A DNA stretch of 64,000 bases from Candidatus Schekmanbacteria bacterium. GTDB taxonomy: Bacteria; Schekmanbacteria; GWA2-38-11; J061. Below are positions 6,630 to 15,204 of the stretch, piece by piece (the first letter of the stretch is position 1; each line of letters begins with the position of its first letter). The translations under genes were made by a program, and so were the position numbers. The DNA lies in the NCBI GenBank assembly GCA_016219965.1, contig JACRJM010000009.1, positions 62,001-126,000 of the forward strand. The letters run 5' to 3'. Under the pieces are notes generated by a model. It made no database searches, was not told the DNA's origin, and saw only the letters and a program-made list of their open reading frames with translations.

Positions 6630-7946
6630 ATGAAAATAAATGTTGAGCAGAAAAGAATCAAGATGGCAACAAGAAAAACAAAGCACAAAACTTGTCGGCA
6701 AACCCAGATTTATGAAGAACAATCAACATATATTGTTAAAATACCCAGAAAACAGAGAGCTTCAACTGTGGCAGCAGCTAGAAAATATGCGGTGAAGTTT
6801 GTTAGCGATGCCAAAAGCATTGCTGCGGGGTGGTTGAAGACATTCAAATTGGAAAATGCGGTCCGTTTTGGTTTGCCAGAAGTTGATGACCGCTACCATA
6901 TTTGGAGAGTTCCGCTGGTAAAAGCAGGCAAAAAAGAAAGAATTGGGGAAGTTGTTATAGATGCTTACACGTCTCTGGTTTCTACGGATGAAACGACTGC
7001 GCCGGATGTTCTTGAAGCTAGATTACTTGGACGGAACGAAACAGAAAAGCTTGCACAGAAGGAAAACGGTAATGCCAGCCAAATGCTGCTTTCATTTGTT
7101 AGAAATGCCGTGATTCTCGGCGACTGCGAGCAGGCTTTGTTGGACATGCCATCACAATCCGTGGATTTGATTTTCACGTCGCCGCCTTATTACAATGCCC
7201 GTCCAGAATACGAGGACTATCTTTCCTACGAAAGCTATCTCTTGAAAATGCGACGAATCATTCACAACTGTCACCGTGTTTTGAGTGAAGGTCGTTTCTT
7301 CGTGATGAATATTTCACCTGTATTGATTAGGAGAGCAAGTCGTAGTGAAGCATCTAGACGTATTGCAGTTCCTTTCGATATGCACAGAATCTTTGTCGAG
7401 GAAGGCTTTGATTTCATTGACGACATTCATTGGGTAAAGCCAGAAGGTGCGGGCTGGGCAACTGGGCGTGGTCGCCGTTTTGCCGCGGATCGTCAACCTC
7501 TCCAATATAAAGCAGTTCCTGTCACAGAATATGTTTTGGTTTATCGTAAGCATACGGATAAACTGATTGATTGGAACATCCGCAATCACCCAGACCAACA
7601 AGCGGTGAAGAATTCAAAAATCAGTGGAGAATACGAAACAACAAACCTGTGGCGTGTTCATCCAGCATTTCATGCAGAACATCCAGCGGTATTTCCGGTA
7701 GAATTAGCGAAGAGAGTCATCAGATATTATTCCTTCATAAATGATGTGGTTTTAGACCCGTTTGCAGGGATAGGAACAACAGGGCGTGCTTCAGCCATTC
7801 TGAATCGTCGCTTCGTGCTAATAGAAAATGAACCAAAATACATTGAAATTATTCGCAAAGAAATAACGGATTGGTTGGGTATGGCTGCGAAAGATGTTCT
7901 GTTTGTTGGCTGCCAACCTCCTGACACTTCATCAATTTTACTATAA
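6630..7946 (+). CDS. Type II DNA methyltransferase, SPPY-motif (N4-cytosine/N6-adenine) class
   Basis: A protein of about 438 residues. The target-adenine/cytosine motif IV reads TSPPYYN and comes before the SAM-binding motif I (LDPFAGIGTTG) near the C terminus, the beta-class order. The SPPY form is usual for N4-cytosine enzymes but also occurs in N6-adenine ones. The first 150 residues are an extra basic N-terminal region, perhaps for target recognition. ATG 6630 is chosen because earlier in-frame starts overlap the predicted promoter. The stop overlaps the ATG of the next gene as TAATG, implying translational coupling so that both proteins are made from one mRNA. The gene sits between an orphan antitoxin and a large inverted repeat, consistent with horizontal acquisition. 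Confidence 0.9.
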   Translation: MKINVEQKRIKMATRKTKHKTCRQTQIYEEQSTYIVKIPRKQRASTVAAARKYAVKFVSDAKSIAAGWLKTFKLENAVRFGLPEVDDRYHIWRVPLVKAGKKERIGEVVIDAYTSLVSTDETTAPDVLEARLLGRNETEKLAQKENGNASQMLLSFVRNAVILGDCEQALLDMPSQSVDLIFTSPPYYNARPEYEDYLSYESYLLKMRRIIHNCHRVLSEGRFFVMNISPVLIRRASRSEASRRIAVPFDMHRIFVEEGFDFIDDIHWVKPEGAGWATGRGRRFAADRQPLQYKAVPVTEYVLVYRKHTDKLIDWNIRNHPDQQAVKNSKISGEYETTNLWRVHPAFHAEHPAVFPVELAKRVIRYYSFINDVVLDPFAGIGTTGRASAILNRRFVLIENEPKYIEIIRKEITDWLGMAAKDVLFVGCQPPDTSSILL

Positions 7947-9064
7947 TGAAATCTACTGCCATCACTCTTAAGGATTTGTTGCCGGAAAACTTCAACAATT
8001 TACTTGAAAGCAAAGGCGCTACTTTCATCAAGCGGGCTGGTGAAGAAAATGTGCGACAAGTTGTTGTTGATGTCCTTTGCGGAAACAATCTTCGCGCATC
8101 TACGGAACATTTAACTCGCCTGAGGCTGGGAAAAATCAATGCAGCTACATTTATAGTCTATTTGCGCGGTTTGCAAGTAGCTAAAGATTTTAGTAGACAA
8201 ATTCCTCAGATTGCTTTTCAGAATTTAACTTGTCGAGCTACGAAATCAGAAAAAGAAATCTGCAAATGGATGATCGGGCTGACAGGAAAAGGAGTTCAAA
8301 ATGTTCTTCGGGACGATGAACTTCAACTAAAGAAGTACACGGAATCCTTTGCCATAAATTTGAAGCGACTCGCGACAGAGACTGAGAAAGATTTAGGTAA
8401 ACTGCAATGTCGAGTTAAATCTAAAAGCGGCACGGAATCCATTCTAGATTGGCATGATATATTGAGCTTGTTTTGCACCATTGGCAGCCAGACGTTGGCA
8501 ATTCGTGGTTCTGAAAAGAGCACCTATGGAAAACTATTTGAAAGACTGGTATTGGGCAGTGTGCTTGCGGCATTGGGATTTGAGCAAACGAGTTATCCGC
8601 CCGGAAAAACTTCAGGAGTCTTCTGGCTTTCAAGCAAAATTGGCGAGAGGGAAGCTGATGCAACGCTATTAGTTGCGCCGGGACAGGCCATCCGGTTTGA
8701 TTTGGGCTTCATCGGTCGTGGGAATCCAGAAATCACTAAAGACAAAGTCTCACGTTTTGAACGTAATCTGGAAGTCAACAAGCAGCAGTTTCATTCAGCA
8801 ACTTGTATCATCGTTGATCGAGTGGGTGAAGGTTCGGGATTAGAAGAACATGCCAAACGCGCTGGTGCAAGAGTGATTCAAATGAGCATGAGCTATTGGC
8901 CTGTAGAATTGGCTCAATGGCTTTTTGATAAGTTTGCCCACAAAGCAGATGTGCTGAATTGTCCACGGAAGGATTTGCCAGAATTTTTTAAGAGGAAACT
9001 CACTGCTGTTTCGTTTGAAACGTTTGTTCGGGGGCTTATCATATCTGAATCGGAACAAGTCTGA
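7946..9064 (+). CDS. Type II restriction endonuclease, probably CfrBI-like
   Basis: A 372-residue protein coupled to the methyltransferase gene by a one-base TAATG overlap, the classic position of the cognate endonuclease. The C-terminal half carries a likely PD-(D/E)XK-type core: KLFERLVLGSVLAALGF, then GEREADATLLV, then IRFDLGFIGRGNPEITKDKV. The E..AD and FDLGFIGRGN segments are reminiscent of the CfrBI family (target CCWWGG), which pairs with an N4-cytosine methylase; I hold this at moderate confidence from memory. The N-terminal half (about 170 residues, rich in Lys and Arg) may bind DNA. The enzyme would cut unmethylated foreign DNA. No frameshift or stop interrupts it. Confidence 0.72.
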   Translation: MKSTAITLKDLLPENFNNLLESKGATFIKRAGEENVRQVVVDVLCGNNLRASTEHLTRLRLGKINAATFIVYLRGLQVAKDFSRQIPQIAFQNLTCRATKSEKEICKWMIGLTGKGVQNVLRDDELQLKKYTESFAINLKRLATETEKDLGKLQCRVKSKSGTESILDWHDILSLFCTIGSQTLAIRGSEKSTYGKLFERLVLGSVLAALGFEQTSYPPGKTSGVFWLSSKIGEREADATLLVAPGQAIRFDLGFIGRGNPEITKDKVSRFERNLEVNKQQFHSATCIIVDRVGEGSGLEEHAKRAGARVIQMSMSYWPVELAQWLFDKFAHKADVLNCPRKDLPEFFKRKLTAVSFETFVRGLIISESEQV

Positions 9065-9163
9065 TTGATTGGGAAGTATGACATCTCAGTGTTTTTGAAG
9101 ATCTCAGATTGTTATGAATTGCTGAAATCAGCTATTAGGTTGCTGAGCGCTTAAATGATAATA

Positions 9164-9224
9164 CGGCTTGGCAGTTCCGCGGCAGGCACCTGTTGTTTAG
9201 TGCCATAGCGGAACTGCCAAGCCG
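9164..9224. repeat. Perfect 17-bp inverted repeat with nested stem (hairpin element)
   Basis: Bases 9164-9180 and 9208-9224 are perfect reverse complements over 17 bp. Inside the 27-nt loop, GGCAC at 9185-9189 pairs with GTGCC at 9200-9204. The arms are much richer in G and C than the flanks. It lies between convergent genes and could stop transcription from both sides, but no T run follows closely. A REP-like or MITE-like element is an alternative. Confidence 0.75.
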
Positions 9225-9243
9225 CTTCAAAGGATATATTTTT

Positions 9244-9825
9244 TTATTCCAATCCGCTCCAGGGTTTTTTGTGCCAGCCGTCTTCGTATGATGTTACATA
9301 GAAGAGAGTAAGCTTCATATTGCTCATGCGCCACTTGCCGTCTTTCCCTTTTCTGTATTCGTCGTCTTCAAGCCCGCATATCCAGACACCTTTGCCGTTT
9401 GCCATCGTACTTGTCTGCCAAAGGTACCAGTTCGCCTTTGCCGTAGTATCGCTTGTGAGTGTTATCCTGGGTTGGAGGAAAAAGTGCGCTCCGAACACAA
9501 GCCCCTTTGCAACGTTTGTGAAAAACTCCTTCAACTCCTTATGTCCTTTGTGGACTCCAAACCTCTCTCCTCCGTCCCACACCGCGTCTTCAGTGAATAT
9601 CCCCATCATCTTTTCCGGATTGTAGGAATCATCACAATATTCAGCATAGGTAGCTTTCAACTGTTTGATAGCTTCGATGTCTTCAAGTGCTTGTACTTTT
9701 TTGGCAAGTTCTTCTAATGTCATTTTTTCCTCCTTTTTATTATTGAAAACTGTTAGACAAGAGCAGGCGTTCAGCATTAATACTGCCGCCAACAAAAATG
9801 TAGATATTTTAGTAGTTGATTTCAT
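9244..9825 (-). CDS. SnoaL/NTF2-like domain protein, possible lipoprotein
   Basis: The main domain is a cone-shaped SnoaL/NTF2 fold: IEAIKQLKATYAEYCDD, then FTEDAVWDGGERFGVHKGHKELKEFF, then AKANWYLWQ. This matches the SnoaL_4 type found in dehydratases and isomerases of small polar or steroid-like substrates, but the substrate cannot be told. From the upstream ATG (9825) the protein has 193 residues and starts with a lipoprotein-like signal, LLAAVLMLNAC. A second in-frame ATG at 9723 (MTLEELAKK) has a perfect AAGGAGG 6-8 bp before it, while the first has no ribosome binding site. The gene may therefore make a cytoplasmic 159-residue protein, or both forms. Confidence 0.78.
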   Translation of the reverse strand: MKSTTKISTFLLAAVLMLNACSCLTVFNNKKEEKMTLEELAKKVQALEDIEAIKQLKATYAEYCDDSYNPEKMMGIFTEDAVWDGGERFGVHKGHKELKEFFTNVAKGLVFGAHFFLQPRITLTSDTTAKANWYLWQTSTMANGKGVWICGLEDDEYRKGKDGKWRMSNMKLTLFYVTSYEDGWHKKPWSGLE

Positions 9826-9902
9826 GTTTAAGATTGAAAATTAGACGTAATGTAATAAAAGGAATCAGCCGGTGTCAAGAGCTATAAGCGGGGATAAAAA
9901 GA

Positions 9903-10490
9903 ATGTATATCAGGAAAGATCCATTCTATAAAAAGGCTAAGCGTGAGGGCTACCGCTCAAGAGCCGCATATAAACTGATGGAGATAAATGAGAAGCACAG
10001 GATTTTGAAAAATGGGTATTGTGTTGCTGACATAGGTTGTTTTCCCGGAGGCTGGGCACAGGTTGCGGGAGAGCTGATCGGGGAAAAGGGGATTGTTGTC
10101 GGTGTAGATGTTAAAAAAACGCAGCCTATAGCCGGCGAGAATTTTATTTTTATCGAAGGGGATTTCACTCTCCCTGATGTGAGACAGAAGATCAGCAGCT
10201 CGGCGGGCAAGTCCTTTGATGTCATATTGTCCGATATCTCACCTGATCTTAGCGGGATAAAGATTAGAGATCAGGCTTTAAGTGTTGAGCTTTGTAGGTC
10301 TGTCCTGGAGTTTGCAGGGGAGTTCCTTAAAAATAGCGGCACATTGCTTCTTAAGATATTTCAGGGCTCTGATGTAAAAGGCTTTCTTGATGAGCTTCGA
10401 AATTGCTTTAAGGATGTGAAAATTTTGAAGCCTTCTTCGTCAAGAAAAGAATCTGGTGAGGTTTACATATTGTGTTCGGGCAAAAAATGA
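9903..10490 (+). CDS. rlmE: 23S rRNA (uridine-2552-2'-O)-methyltransferase RlmE/FtsJ
   Basis: RlmE methylates the 2'-hydroxyl of U2552 in the A loop of 23S rRNA during late assembly of the large subunit. The 195-residue length is typical. Visible motifs are REGYRSRAAYKLMEIN (first catalytic Lys), the SAM site VADIGCFPGGWAQVA, the acidic VGVDVKKTQP, ILSDISPDLSG (catalytic Asp), LLLKIFQGSD (second Lys) and SGEVYILC (Glu), completing the K-D-K-E tetrad. Its end overlaps the start of rlmN, so two 23S rRNA methylases form one operon. Confidence 0.95.
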   Translation: MYIRKDPFYKKAKREGYRSRAAYKLMEINEKHRILKNGYCVADIGCFPGGWAQVAGELIGEKGIVVGVDVKKTQPIAGENFIFIEGDFTLPDVRQKISSSAGKSFDVILSDISPDLSGIKIRDQALSVELCRSVLEFAGEFLKNSGTLLLKIFQGSDVKGFLDELRNCFKDVKILKPSSSRKESGEVYILCSGKK

Positions 10491-11509
10491 TGACAGAAAA
10501 AAAACAAAACTTCTTTGACTGCGGCTTGCAGGAACTTCAGCGAATTTTAATGGATGCTGGCATTGAGAAGTACCGGGTTTTACAGGTTCTTAACTGGTTT
10601 TATTTAAAGGATATTACAGATCCTTCAAAGATGACCAACCTTCCGCAAAAAGTAAAAGATATTCTTGCTCATAATTTTTCTTTTGATGCGGCAAATCTTA
10701 AAAAAATTCTTGAATCCTCTGATGGGACAAAGAAGCTTGTATTTTCTGAACCGGATGGGATTTCATTTGAGAGCATACTGATACCTGATGAGAAGAAACT
10801 TACGCTCTGCATGTCAACGCAGGCAGGATGCGCTCTTAAATGTGCTTTCTGTTATACAGGACTTGGAGGACTAAAGCGAAACCTTAAAATCAGGGAAATC
10901 GTCGGACAGTATCTCCATGCAAGGCGGATAGCGGTGATGCCAATAACAAATATCGTGTTTATGGGGATGGGTGAGCCTTTTGATAACAGCAGTAATTTAA
11001 AGACTGCCCTTGAAATCCTTACTAATCCGGACATGCTTTGTTTTTCTGCACGCAAGATAACGATTTCAACGGCGGGGTTTATTGACGAGATGCATAATTT
11101 CCATGAATGGGAGATAAAGGCCAATCTTGCGGTTTCATTGAATTCCGCTGATGATGATGTAAGGTCAAAGCTTATGCCAATAAACAAGAAATATACACTT
11201 GAGCAATTACTTCAAACATGCCGTTCGTTAAAACTTCCGACTAGACAGCGTATCACTTTTGAGTATGTCATGCTTAGCGGAATAAATGACAGGGATGAGG
11301 ATGTGAGGTTGTTAGCTAAGAAGCTTAAAGGGATAAAGTGCAAAATAAATCTGATAGTTTTTAACCAGTTCCCTGATTCGAAATTCAAGCCTCCCACTCA
11401 GGAAAGAGTAATGGAATTTGGATTATCGCTTAGAGATGCAGGTTTTGTTGTGACAATAAGGAAAAGCAAGGGGGAGGATATTATGGCGGCCTGCGGACAG
11501 TTAGGATGA
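10472..11509 (+). CDS. rlmN: Dual-specificity RNA methyltransferase RlmN (23S rRNA A2503 / tRNA A37)
   Basis: A radical SAM enzyme that adds a methyl group to carbon 2 of A2503 in 23S rRNA and A37 in some tRNAs. The 4Fe-4S motif is CALKCAFC in the context STQAGCALKCAFCYTG, followed by NIVFMGMGEPFDN and ISTAG. The C terminus has GEDIMAACGQL, whose Cys is the methyl-carrying catalytic residue. The frame starts with GTG at 10472 behind GGTGAGG; ATG codons at 10487 and 10490 are alternatives with weaker ribosome binding sites. Total length is about 340-345, normal for the family. It overlaps the 3' end of rlmE. Confidence 0.95.
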   Translation: MFGQKMMTEKKQNFFDCGLQELQRILMDAGIEKYRVLQVLNWFYLKDITDPSKMTNLPQKVKDILAHNFSFDAANLKKILESSDGTKKLVFSEPDGISFESILIPDEKKLTLCMSTQAGCALKCAFCYTGLGGLKRNLKIREIVGQYLHARRIAVMPITNIVFMGMGEPFDNSSNLKTALEILTNPDMLCFSARKITISTAGFIDEMHNFHEWEIKANLAVSLNSADDDVRSKLMPINKKYTLEQLLQTCRSLKLPTRQRITFEYVMLSGINDRDEDVRLLAKKLKGIKCKINLIVFNQFPDSKFKPPTQERVMEFGLSLRDAGFVVTIRKSKGEDIMAACGQLG

Positions 11510-11633
11510 CCGGATGTAAGATTCGGCATAATACTTTGTCAACTGCCGACTCGCCAATGCTCACATACAGAAGAGTATGCTCCGCTTTTCTCGCCGACAG
11601 TTTCCTCGTCTTCTGCACGAATCTTACATCCGG
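11510..11633. repeat. Intergenic inverted repeat, 16-bp perfect arms
   Basis: CCGGATGTAAGATTCG at 11510-11525 and its exact reverse complement at 11618-11633 enclose 92 bp. The element begins directly after the rlmN stop codon. The interior also contains a small CATAC/GTATG stem. No reading frame of credible quality runs through it. It looks like a dispersed intergenic repeat and may act as a bidirectional terminator for rlmN and the convergent AsmA-like gene. Confidence 0.65.
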
Positions 11634-11691
11634 GGATGCAATAGATTTGACATAATACTTTGTCAGCAGCCAACTCGCAAATGCTCACATA
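11527..11691. repeat. Pair of 41-bp direct repeats at 11527-11567 and 11651-11691
   Basis: The two copies agree at 37 of 41 positions. They begin CATAATACTTTGTCA and end ATGCTCACATA. The first copy lies inside the inverted repeat described separately and the second just outside it, which suggests a duplicated or tandemly inserted repeat unit. Confidence 0.65.
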
Positions 11692-11703
11692 AAAGAAAAT
11701 CAG

Positions 11704-14700
11704 TTACTGTTTGGGGAGAGGTGTGACTGTCTGTTCGTTAGTCGGCTCTGTTTTCTTGTCGGACCCCATGTCTTTAATAAGGTCGTAGGGAAATCCAAGG
11801 GAGCGTCTTAAAAGTCCAAGAATCCCGCTTCCCATTGACTTTATGTTTACAGGCTTAACCTCGGGATTCTTAAGGTCGCCTGTCACTTCAAAGTAAGCGC
11901 TTATAAGGCTTTTGTCTTTTCCTGTAAGAATGTATCCCACAATCGGAATCTTGCTGATTATGGTATCAACAGTGCCGAGCGGCATGACACCGACAGTCAT
12001 GTTTATCTTATAGTTCTTTAAATCAATGTCACCAATAGCAGATATCTTCATCGAGCTTCCGTCGAGCAGGAAGTTCTCGGTGTGAAAAATCCCTTCTTTG
12101 CCGGTAAAGTCGGCTGATATGGTATTGTAAGTCATTCCCTTTGTTTCTATGTCTTTTATCCAGAAGTCCTTCCAGCTAAATACATTGAAAAAGGAGAGTA
12201 TCTTTGAAATAACACCAATGCCGGTTTTCTTTATAGTGCCGTTTTTAGAGATGAAAGATATCTTGCCTTCAAGGTTTGCTCTTATTTCCTGAGCGTTTTT
12301 CCATGAACTGCTGATGCAGTCTGTGATATCTATGTCTCCTGAGAAATCTGAACCTTTTACGCCTAAGTATTCAAGAATTTTTTTTATGTTTATCTTCTTT
12401 CCTTCTGAGCATATGTCAAATCTGGTTTTCCCCTCGTCTGCAAAATTTATTGATCCGGATGCCGTTGCATTGCCTTTGAAAGATGATGCCTTCACATCAG
12501 CAAGGGTCAGGATGTTTTTTTGCAATGCAAAATCTAAGGAAAGATTTTCATATGTGTTATCGAGGAAAACCATTTTCCTGCTTTCAAATCTTCCACCGAA
12601 GGCATAGCTCATCTCCTGTTTTTCCCCGATTCCCTTTTGTTCAGGATAACTCTTTATGAACTTGTCCAGATCAAATGTCTTTGCTTTTATGAACAGAGCA
12701 ACCTTTTTTTCTTTTTCATCACTGTCTTTTACTATTTCTCCATCTATTTTATAGAGTTCATCAAGGGTTTTTACTTTAAAATCCTGAAGCTTTGTATGAC
12801 TGACTTCATTCACTATCCGGCCTGATATGGAATCAAATAATGAAACCAACCCGACACGTGAGGAAATATTGTAGAGCCTTATGTCAATATCAGCGGTAAA
12901 ATTGTCCTTATTGTCATAGGAAAGATTTATAGAAGTGTCAGCTTTGCCGGAGAGCTGAAGGGGTTTTAGCGGGAGCAGGTTTAACGATACATTTTCAAGA
13001 TTCAGATAATTCCCGCTTATTCCAAGAATCAGTGAAGGTTTGTTTGCTTTGTTATACTCTCCTTTTATCTCATATTTGTTCCCTTCCATATTAAGAACAG
13101 ATTTCTCAAAAACAAATCCCTTACTGTCAGAATAATTTCCTGTGAGCATGAAATTTCCGGGAGAAAGGAGCTTCTTAGTAAACGATGTTCCGTAATCGAT
13201 GCTTAGCTGTGTAATGTCGGTTTTAACATCAAAGCCGATGTTGTCTGCAGTTCCTGTAAAATTTGACCTGAAACGGCAATTACCATGCACATTAAGCTCA
13301 TCGCCTGCTTCCTTAAGAATGGTTGATTTTAATATTGAATCAGAAAGGATACCCCGTACATTTATTTCGCTTACCGGCGGGGATTCAGGGTGAGCCTTTC
13401 TTACCGTTCCTGACACAGTTAAATGTGAATCTAAAGCATCTAAATTGATGTTCTCAAGCTCTGTCAGGGCATTTGAGAAACGGGAGCTTCCGCTTGTTAC
13501 AGTGACTCTTCCCTTTATACCTTCGTATACAAAGCTTCCGGCGCTTACTTTTGCATTGCCGGAAAAAGATATTGGCTCCTCGCTTTTTGATAGATTGTGT
13601 TCAATTAAAAGGTTGATTGACGAAGTGCCTGATGGGGATGCGACTTTTGATGCGTATTTTCTCACTGAATCAGGAAGTAGTTCTGTCGTCAGAAAATCCC
13701 GTATTTCAGAATAAGGCGCCTCGCCGCTTGTGTCTATGTGAAGCTTTGACTCGCCATAAATATCTTTTATGTAGCCGTCAGTTAGTTTGACTTTTGCATC
13801 TCCGTATGTACCTCGCGAATCAGTAAACTTTATGTCCCCGTCTTTTATGGTTATAGAGCCGGATTTCACATCTATTTGTTTAAAAGAATGTCCAAGATTC
13901 ATTGCCACATTATTAAAGGATGCATCCATGGTGATTAAGTCCCTGCCATGTTCATTCTTCTTGTTCTTATCTTTTATGATATTAACCTTTATCAGAAGTT
14001 CCCGGAGATTGACTTCCCCTCCGTCTATTTTCTCAAGCATGAACTCCCGAAGTTTTGGTGAAAATATCTCAAATGGCACGAAGTTTTTACCTGCGGCATT
14101 GTATGGAAATCCTGGCGACGAGAAACTCATTATGAGTTCGTTTTTCATATCATCGATCCGCTTTACAGAGAAACTCCCGTCAACCCTGAAGAGGTCAAAG
14201 TTTGCGCTATAACTCTTAAAATCAAGGAATCCCGGCCTGTATTCCATCGCAAATTCAATATCAGTTTTTTTGCTTATGACAGGGTTAAGAAAAAGTTTCG
14301 GATAAACATATGTCAGCCCATCGCATGAGACTTCCCCTGCAACGGTTAATCCTTCTGAAATAGGTAATGTTTTAATATCTAAATCTAATTCAAATTTACC
14401 TTTTATATTTTCAAAACCTGTAAACCCTGCCATATATGGTTTAAAGTCAGCAGGGTTAAGTGCGGTAACGTTGATATGGGAGTCTATTATGAGTGATTTA
14501 AAATCCTTTATCCCGTGAAGTTTGGATTTGCCGCTTATTGCGATTGATGCCTGCTCTCCTCCTTCCGGTGTTACTGAGGCATTGATGGAGAACTTTGTCA
14601 TCTTTGAAAGAAAGCTGTGTTTCAATGAGACCTGCACATCTCTGACGACGACTGTCTTTTGAGGTATCTGTAAAGAGTCGGTAAATTGGATATTCCCGTC

Positions 14701-15156
14701 TTGAATCTGAAAAGAGCTGATTGCATCTATTAGTTCTACGGCAGTTAGTCCATCTTCATTTTCTTTCTTTTCCTTAAGAAAGCGGGGGATAAGCCATTCA
14801 CCGTTCTTGTCTCTCATGATATTGCAATTGGATGAATGGATTATGATCGCATCTGGTCTGACCTCTCCGAATATCAGAGGGAAAAGCTTTATCACTACAT
14901 AGATTTTTTCTGCACTAAGGATATTCACGCCGGATGTGATATCCTGTATTAAGACATTATCGACTCTGGCTGCCGGCCCGTTCCAGATGCTTAAGTGAAT
15001 GCTTCCATAACATATGCGGAGTCCGTTCTTTACCGCTGCCTTTGTGATGATGTCCGAAACTAACTGGTTAGGATCGAACTTGCTTATTAAAAGCAGATAG
15101 GCAGAGAGAAGCAGGATTAGCGCTATTAAAATTATAGCCAGATATTTCTTTAGCAA
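11704..15156 (-). CDS. AsmA/YhdP-family large envelope protein
   Basis: A 1150-residue protein with one N-terminal membrane helix (residues 5-26) followed by a long beta-rich periplasmic part. The start RICYGSIHLSIWNGPAARVDNV and SAEKIYVVIKLFPLIFGEVRPD are typical of AsmA-family N domains. The end (MTVGVMPLGTVDTIISKIPIVG and an ISAYFEVTGDLKNPEV segment) matches the AsmA C-terminal domain of YhdP/TamB-type proteins. In E. coli the related proteins form bridges that move phospholipids to the outer membrane. It is complete, with typical length for the YhdP branch. It converges on rlmN across the repeat region, and a small gap separates it from the NHL gene upstream. Confidence 0.85.
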   Translation of the reverse strand: MLKKYLAIILIALILLLSAYLLLISKFDPNQLVSDIITKAAVKNGLRICYGSIHLSIWNGPAARVDNVLIQDITSGVNILSAEKIYVVIKLFPLIFGEVRPDAIIIHSSNCNIMRDKNGEWLIPRFLKEKKENEDGLTAVELIDAISSFQIQDGNIQFTDSLQIPQKTVVVRDVQVSLKHSFLSKMTKFSINASVTPEGGEQASIAISGKSKLHGIKDFKSLIIDSHINVTALNPADFKPYMAGFTGFENIKGKFELDLDIKTLPISEGLTVAGEVSCDGLTYVYPKLFLNPVISKKTDIEFAMEYRPGFLDFKSYSANFDLFRVDGSFSVKRIDDMKNELIMSFSSPGFPYNAAGKNFVPFEIFSPKLREFMLEKIDGGEVNLRELLIKVNIIKDKNKKNEHGRDLITMDASFNNVAMNLGHSFKQIDVKSGSITIKDGDIKFTDSRGTYGDAKVKLTDGYIKDIYGESKLHIDTSGEAPYSEIRDFLTTELLPDSVRKYASKVASPSGTSSINLLIEHNLSKSEEPISFSGNAKVSAGSFVYEGIKGRVTVTSGSSRFSNALTELENINLDALDSHLTVSGTVRKAHPESPPVSEINVRGILSDSILKSTILKEAGDELNVHGNCRFRSNFTGTADNIGFDVKTDITQLSIDYGTSFTKKLLSPGNFMLTGNYSDSKGFVFEKSVLNMEGNKYEIKGEYNKANKPSLILGISGNYLNLENVSLNLLPLKPLQLSGKADTSINLSYDNKDNFTADIDIRLYNISSRVGLVSLFDSISGRIVNEVSHTKLQDFKVKTLDELYKIDGEIVKDSDEKEKKVALFIKAKTFDLDKFIKSYPEQKGIGEKQEMSYAFGGRFESRKMVFLDNTYENLSLDFALQKNILTLADVKASSFKGNATASGSINFADEGKTRFDICSEGKKINIKKILEYLGVKGSDFSGDIDITDCISSSWKNAQEIRANLEGKISFISKNGTIKKTGIGVISKILSFFNVFSWKDFWIKDIETKGMTYNTISADFTGKEGIFHTENFLLDGSSMKISAIGDIDLKNYKINMTVGVMPLGTVDTIISKIPIVGYILTGKDKSLISAYFEVTGDLKNPEVKPVNIKSMGSGILGLLRRSLGFPYDLIKDMGSDKKTEPTNEQTVTPLPKQ

Positions 15157-15204
15157 GTTTTATATTCCGCAGTAAAAAATAGGATCCTGCACTTCCTGAT
15201 AATT

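Noticed and set aside
9164-9224. Insertion-sequence ends
   Set aside because: There is no transposase frame between or beside the arms and only 27 bp separate them.
11510-11640. A short coding frame through the repeat after rlmN
   Set aside because: The frame is made wholly of inverted and direct repeats, has no start with a ribosome binding site and resembles no protein family.
11704-15156. Several open frames antisense to the AsmA-like gene
   Set aside because: They have no ribosome binding sites or family motifs and lie opposite a complete, motif-bearing gene.
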